From Sphingomonadaceae bacterium (lineage in GTDB: Bacteria > Pseudomonadota > Alphaproteobacteria > Sphingomonadales > Sphingomonadaceae), in NCBI GenBank assembly GCA_019245455.1, contig JAFARM010000118.1:1-8434 (forward strand): DNA of 8,434 nt, in the 5' to 3' direction. Below are positions 6,126 through 8,434 of the stretch, piece by piece. The notes beneath the pieces are model-generated. The model worked only from the letters and a program-made list of their open reading frames with translations. It was not told the DNA's origin and searched no databases. Each line of letters begins with the position of its first letter. Position 1 is the stretch's first letter. A program made the translations under genes and the position numbers.

Positions 6126-6698
6126 ATGTACCACCCGGACCTGTTGTCGCCCCCCGAGGCCTGCCCCGCGCTCGTCCTCAACGCCGACTATACGCCGCTC
6201 AGCTATTATCCGCTCAGCCTGTGGTCGTGGCAGACGGCGATCAAGGCGGCGTTCCTCGAGCGCGTCGACATCATCGCCGAATACGACCGCGAGATCCGCT
6301 CGCCCAGCTTCACGATGAAACTGCCCTCGGTCATCGCGCTGCGCCAGTACGTGCGCCCGGCGACGCACCCGGCGTTCACCCGCTTCAACCTGTTCCTGCG
6401 CGACCGTTTCACCTGCCAGTATTGCGGGTCGCGCGACCGTGAGGAACTGACCTTCGACCATATCGTCCCGCGCGCCTACGGTGGCCGCACGACGTGGGAG
6501 AACGTCACCACCGCCTGTGCGCCGTGCAACCTCCGGAAAGGCGGGCGGACGCCGGCCGAGGCGCATATGAGCCTCCACCAGAAGGCTTTCGCGCCGAACA
6601 ACCACCAGCTGCAGGAAAACGGCCGGGCCTTCCCGCCGCACTTCCTGCATTCGACGTGGCGCGACTATCTTTATTGGGACAGCGAGCTGGAGGCGTGA
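6126..6698 (+). CDS. Stand-alone HNH endonuclease family protein
   Basis: A 190-residue protein with a zinc-type HNH nuclease domain in its second half. CQYC (97-100) and CAPC (131-134) are the two zinc-binding pairs. The catalytic core is DHIVPRAYGG (111-120, with His112), Asn126 in TTWENV and Asn135 in CNLRKGG. The first half, beginning MYHPDLL and running through ALVLNADYTPLSYYPLSLW (15-33), is a conserved N-terminal region I recall in this alphaproteobacterial family; the family's role is unknown to me. No methyltransferase, phage or toxin-antitoxin gene is nearby, so there is no sign of a restriction or mobile system. The ATG at 6126 gives the family N-terminus; GAGGAG lies 12 bases upstream, further than usual. 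An in-frame GTG at 6069 would add 19 unconserved-looking residues. The stop overlaps the next gene by four bases. Confidence 0.92.
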   Translation: MYHPDLLSPPEACPALVLNADYTPLSYYPLSLWSWQTAIKAAFLERVDIIAEYDREIRSPSFTMKLPSVIALRQYVRPATHPAFTRFNLFLRDRFTCQYCGSRDREELTFDHIVPRAYGGRTTWENVTTACAPCNLRKGGRTPAEAHMSLHQKAFAPNNHQLQENGRAFPPHFLHSTWRDYLYWDSELEA

Positions 6699-7645
6699 TC
6701 CGGACCGCGGGCGCCGCGACGGGCGCGACCGGCACGGCAGCGCCCTTTGGTGAACGGGACTACGTCGCGCGCTGGCTGGTGATAGCGGTCATAGCGATCG
6801 TCGCGGCGGCGGGCGTCGCCGCCTGCGGCGTCGCGGTCGATCTCCGCTCGGCGTGGGTGACGGCCGGGCCGCTGGTCCTGCTGATGATGATGTTTCGCGT
6901 CTATCGGCGGCTTGGGCAGGCTTGGCCGCCGGCGCGCTTCGGCTCGGACGTCTGTGTCGATGCAATCGACTCGCTGGTGCAGGTTACCGTCGCCCTCCAG
7001 ATCGTCGTCGTGCTCAGCTACCTCGCGGCCCGCGTCGGCAGCGTGCTACCGCTGCGCGACGCGGCGCTGGCGCGGATCGACGCAGCGTTGCTCGGCTTCG
7101 AGTGGGACCGCGCGGCGCGGTGGGTGGCATCGCGTCCAGTCCTGTCGAGCGTGCTCGACAGCGCCTATTTCAGCCTGCGGCTGCAGGCGCTCGTGCTGAT
7201 CATCATCAGCAGTATCGTCCGAACCGGGTCGCGCAACGGCGAACTCGTCTGGCTGACGCTCGTCGCGGCGCTGCTCACCGTCCTCGTCTTCGTCGCCACG
7301 CCGGCGATGGGCAAGGTCGGGCACCTCGGCCCGGCCTATGGTGCCACGCTGACGAGCATCCGCGCGGGCACCTGGACGCGCTTCGATTACGCAGAGGCGC
7401 AGGGCATCGTCACCTTTCCCTCGTTCCACACGGCCATGGGGTTGATCTACGTCTATGTCGCCGGACGGCTGCGACGATGGCTGCTGGTCGTCTTCGTGCC
7501 CCTCAACGCCGCCATGATCATCGCGGTCGTCCCGATCGGCGGCCATTATCTCGTCGATGCGCTCGGCGGCGCGGCGGTCGCCGCGCTATCCGTCGCGGTC
7601 GTCCGCTGCGGCGCGGGCGGAGCCGCAAATCCGGCCGGGACGTGA
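6695..7645 (+). CDS. PAP2-superfamily membrane phosphatase or phosphotransferase
   Basis: A 316-residue integral membrane protein with about seven or eight helices (roughly 26-47, 54-70, 92-112, 160-175, 186-203, 246-258, 262-281, 287-303). FPSFHTAMG (241-249) matches the PSGH motif with His245, and IGGHYLVDALGG (281-292) matches the SRxxxxxHxxxD motif with His284 and Asp288. The first motif (KxxxxxxRP) is not evident. This pattern, with PLRDAALARIDAALLGFEW in mid-protein, is that of the PAP2_3 branch, which also contains inositol phosphorylceramide synthases. The substrate is probably a membrane lipid phosphate, by inference. The GTG start at 6695 overlaps the HNH stop (GTGA), suggesting coupled translation; GGAGG is only one base away, so initiation by terminating ribosomes is likely. 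No later in-frame ATG or GTG would keep the first helix. The frame is open upstream to 6494 but only as a shadow of the HNH gene. Confidence 0.85.
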   Translation: MIRTAGAATGATGTAAPFGERDYVARWLVIAVIAIVAAAGVAACGVAVDLRSAWVTAGPLVLLMMMFRVYRRLGQAWPPARFGSDVCVDAIDSLVQVTVALQIVVVLSYLAARVGSVLPLRDAALARIDAALLGFEWDRAARWVASRPVLSSVLDSAYFSLRLQALVLIIISSIVRTGSRNGELVWLTLVAALLTVLVFVATPAMGKVGHLGPAYGATLTSIRAGTWTRFDYAEAQGIVTFPSFHTAMGLIYVYVAGRLRRWLLVVFVPLNAAMIIAVVPIGGHYLVDALGGAAVAALSVAVVRCGAGGAANPAGT

Positions 7646-7646
7646 G

Positions 7647-8390
7647 CTACGCCAGCCCCGCCGCGATCGCCGCGCCCAGCGCCGGCTTGGTCACGCTCGA
7701 CATATGGGTGCCGGGTATTTCGGAAAGGATCGCGGCGGGCAGCGCCGCGGCGAGGTCGGGGGCGCTGCCGTTGTCCTGATCGTCGGCCCCGCAGACGACG
7801 AGCGTCGGCAGCGTCAGCCGTGCGAGGTCGGCCGGCGTCGTGTCGACCTGGGATCGCAGCACGTGCGCGACGGCCTCTCCGTCGATGCGGTTGGTCTTCA
7901 TGAACTGCGCCGCCAGCCAGCCGGGGGTGCCGCGGGCGAAGCTGTCGGGCGCGACGATGACCTGCAGGAACCAGCCGGTGCGCCGGTGCGCCTCGGTCAG
8001 GCCGGCGAGCCCCATGCCTGCCAGCACCAGCCGTCGCGGAGCCATGCCGCGCAGCACACACCGCACCGCCGTCCGCGCGCCGAGCGAATAACCGCCGAGG
8101 TCGAAGTCGGCGAGGCCGAGGTGATCGACCAGCGCCGCGACATCCATCGCCAGCACGTCGGGCGGATAGGCGGCCGGATCGTGCGGGTGCGCGCTGTCGC
8201 CGTGGCCGCGCAGGTCGGGCAGGATGACGCGATAACCCGCGGCGGCGATCCGCTCGGCAGTGCCGTAGCGGACCCAGTTGGTCCAGGCGTCGCTGAACAG
8301 CCCGTGGAGCAGGACCAGCGGCCGCCCGCTGCCGACCTCACGCCAGGCGATCGGCTGTCCGTCGAAGGAGGGGAAGGTGAGCGGGGTCAT
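7647..8390 (-). CDS. Alpha/beta hydrolase with Ser-Asp-His triad
   Basis: A 247-residue soluble alpha/beta hydrolase, small for the fold, with a short cap (about 125-175). HGLFSDAW (29-36) is the oxyanion region, DLRGHGDS (59-66) the next conserved turn, and GGYSLGA (99-105) the nucleophile elbow with Ser102. The acid is probably Asp204 in CGADDQDNG (200-208), and His229 in PGTHMSSV (226-233) the base. It could be an esterase or another carboxylic ester or C-C hydrolase; the sequence does not fix the substrate. It differs from the 5047-5937 hydrolase in having Ser rather than Asp as nucleophile, so the two are not recent duplicates. The ATG at 8390 gives the standard N-terminus, but the upstream bases hold no clear ribosome binding site. 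It faces the PAP2 gene tail to tail with one base between the stops. Confidence 0.93.
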   Translation of the reverse strand: MTPLTFPSFDGQPIAWREVGSGRPLVLLHGLFSDAWTNWVRYGTAERIAAAGYRVILPDLRGHGDSAHPHDPAAYPPDVLAMDVAALVDHLGLADFDLGGYSLGARTAVRCVLRGMAPRRLVLAGMGLAGLTEAHRRTGWFLQVIVAPDSFARGTPGWLAAQFMKTNRIDGEAVAHVLRSQVDTTPADLARLTLPTLVVCGADDQDNGSAPDLAAALPAAILSEIPGTHMSSVTKPALGAAIAAGLA

Positions 8391-8434
8391 CCAAGGATTG
8401 CAATCAGCGGGGCAAGGGGGGTCTGGGCGAACGC

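Noticed and set aside
4730..6181. Minus-strand open frame of 483 codons over the HIG1 and hydrolase genes
   Set aside because: It is in another frame from two well-supported genes, is Arg/Ala-rich and has no motif.
1670..8401. Shared word GCAATCCTTGG just upstream of etfB and of the hydrolase starting at 8390
   Set aside because: An 11-base match is expected several times by chance in a window of this size, and the distances to the start codons differ (9 bases against 0).

Overview
This high-GC window holds nine genes. It looks like chromosome from an alphaproteobacterium, most likely a sphingomonad (Sphingomonas or a close relative). Three things suggest this: every gene has a high-GC, alphaproteobacterial-looking product; an HIG1-type two-helix membrane protein, a PduO-type adenosyltransferase and etfBA lie on one strand in an order I recall from sphingomonads; and there are five copies of a short repeat (core CTTCGACAGGCTCAGC) that I recall as abundant between genes in sphingomonad genomes. 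No RNA gene, IS element, phage gene or CRISPR array was seen.

Layout, left to right. Positions 1-1660 (minus strand) carry etfB and etfA, the two subunits of electron transfer flavoprotein; etfA loses its last few codons at the window edge. They have their own sigma70-like promoter at 1686-1715. Positions 1731-1859 hold a cluster of three repeats. Positions 1863-4632 (minus strand) form a tight three-gene unit: pduO (cobalamin adenosyltransferase), then egtB and egtD, which together make ergothioneine from histidine. Positions 4673-4742 hold a second repeat cluster, a nearly perfect inverted pair. Then, still on the minus strand, come a 66-residue HIG1-type membrane protein and an epoxide-hydrolase-like alpha/beta hydrolase. 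A 188-bp divergent gap leads to two plus-strand genes with overlapping ends: an orphan HNH endonuclease and a multi-pass PAP2-type membrane protein. The window ends with a convergent alpha/beta hydrolase on the minus strand, whose stop lies one base from that of the PAP2 gene.

How the genes work together. EgtD trimethylates histidine to hercynine. EgtB then attaches sulfur to it with a non-haem iron centre, giving the precursor of ergothioneine, a redox-protective thiol. The two genes overlap by one base and so are probably translationally coupled. ETF alpha and beta form the FAD heterodimer that passes electrons from acyl-CoA and related dehydrogenases to the respiratory chain. The adenosyltransferase makes coenzyme B12. 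The most notable structural point is that the whole pduO-egtB-egtD unit lies between identical 28-bp direct repeats (1828-1855 and 4673-4700) and a 32-bp inverted pair with one mismatch. This makes it look like a discrete insertable or deletable cassette between the HIG1 gene and etfBA. I see no wholly new system; the best leads are the bracketed ergothioneine cassette, the probable type-II-like EgtB, and the conserved-looking HNH/PAP2 pair.
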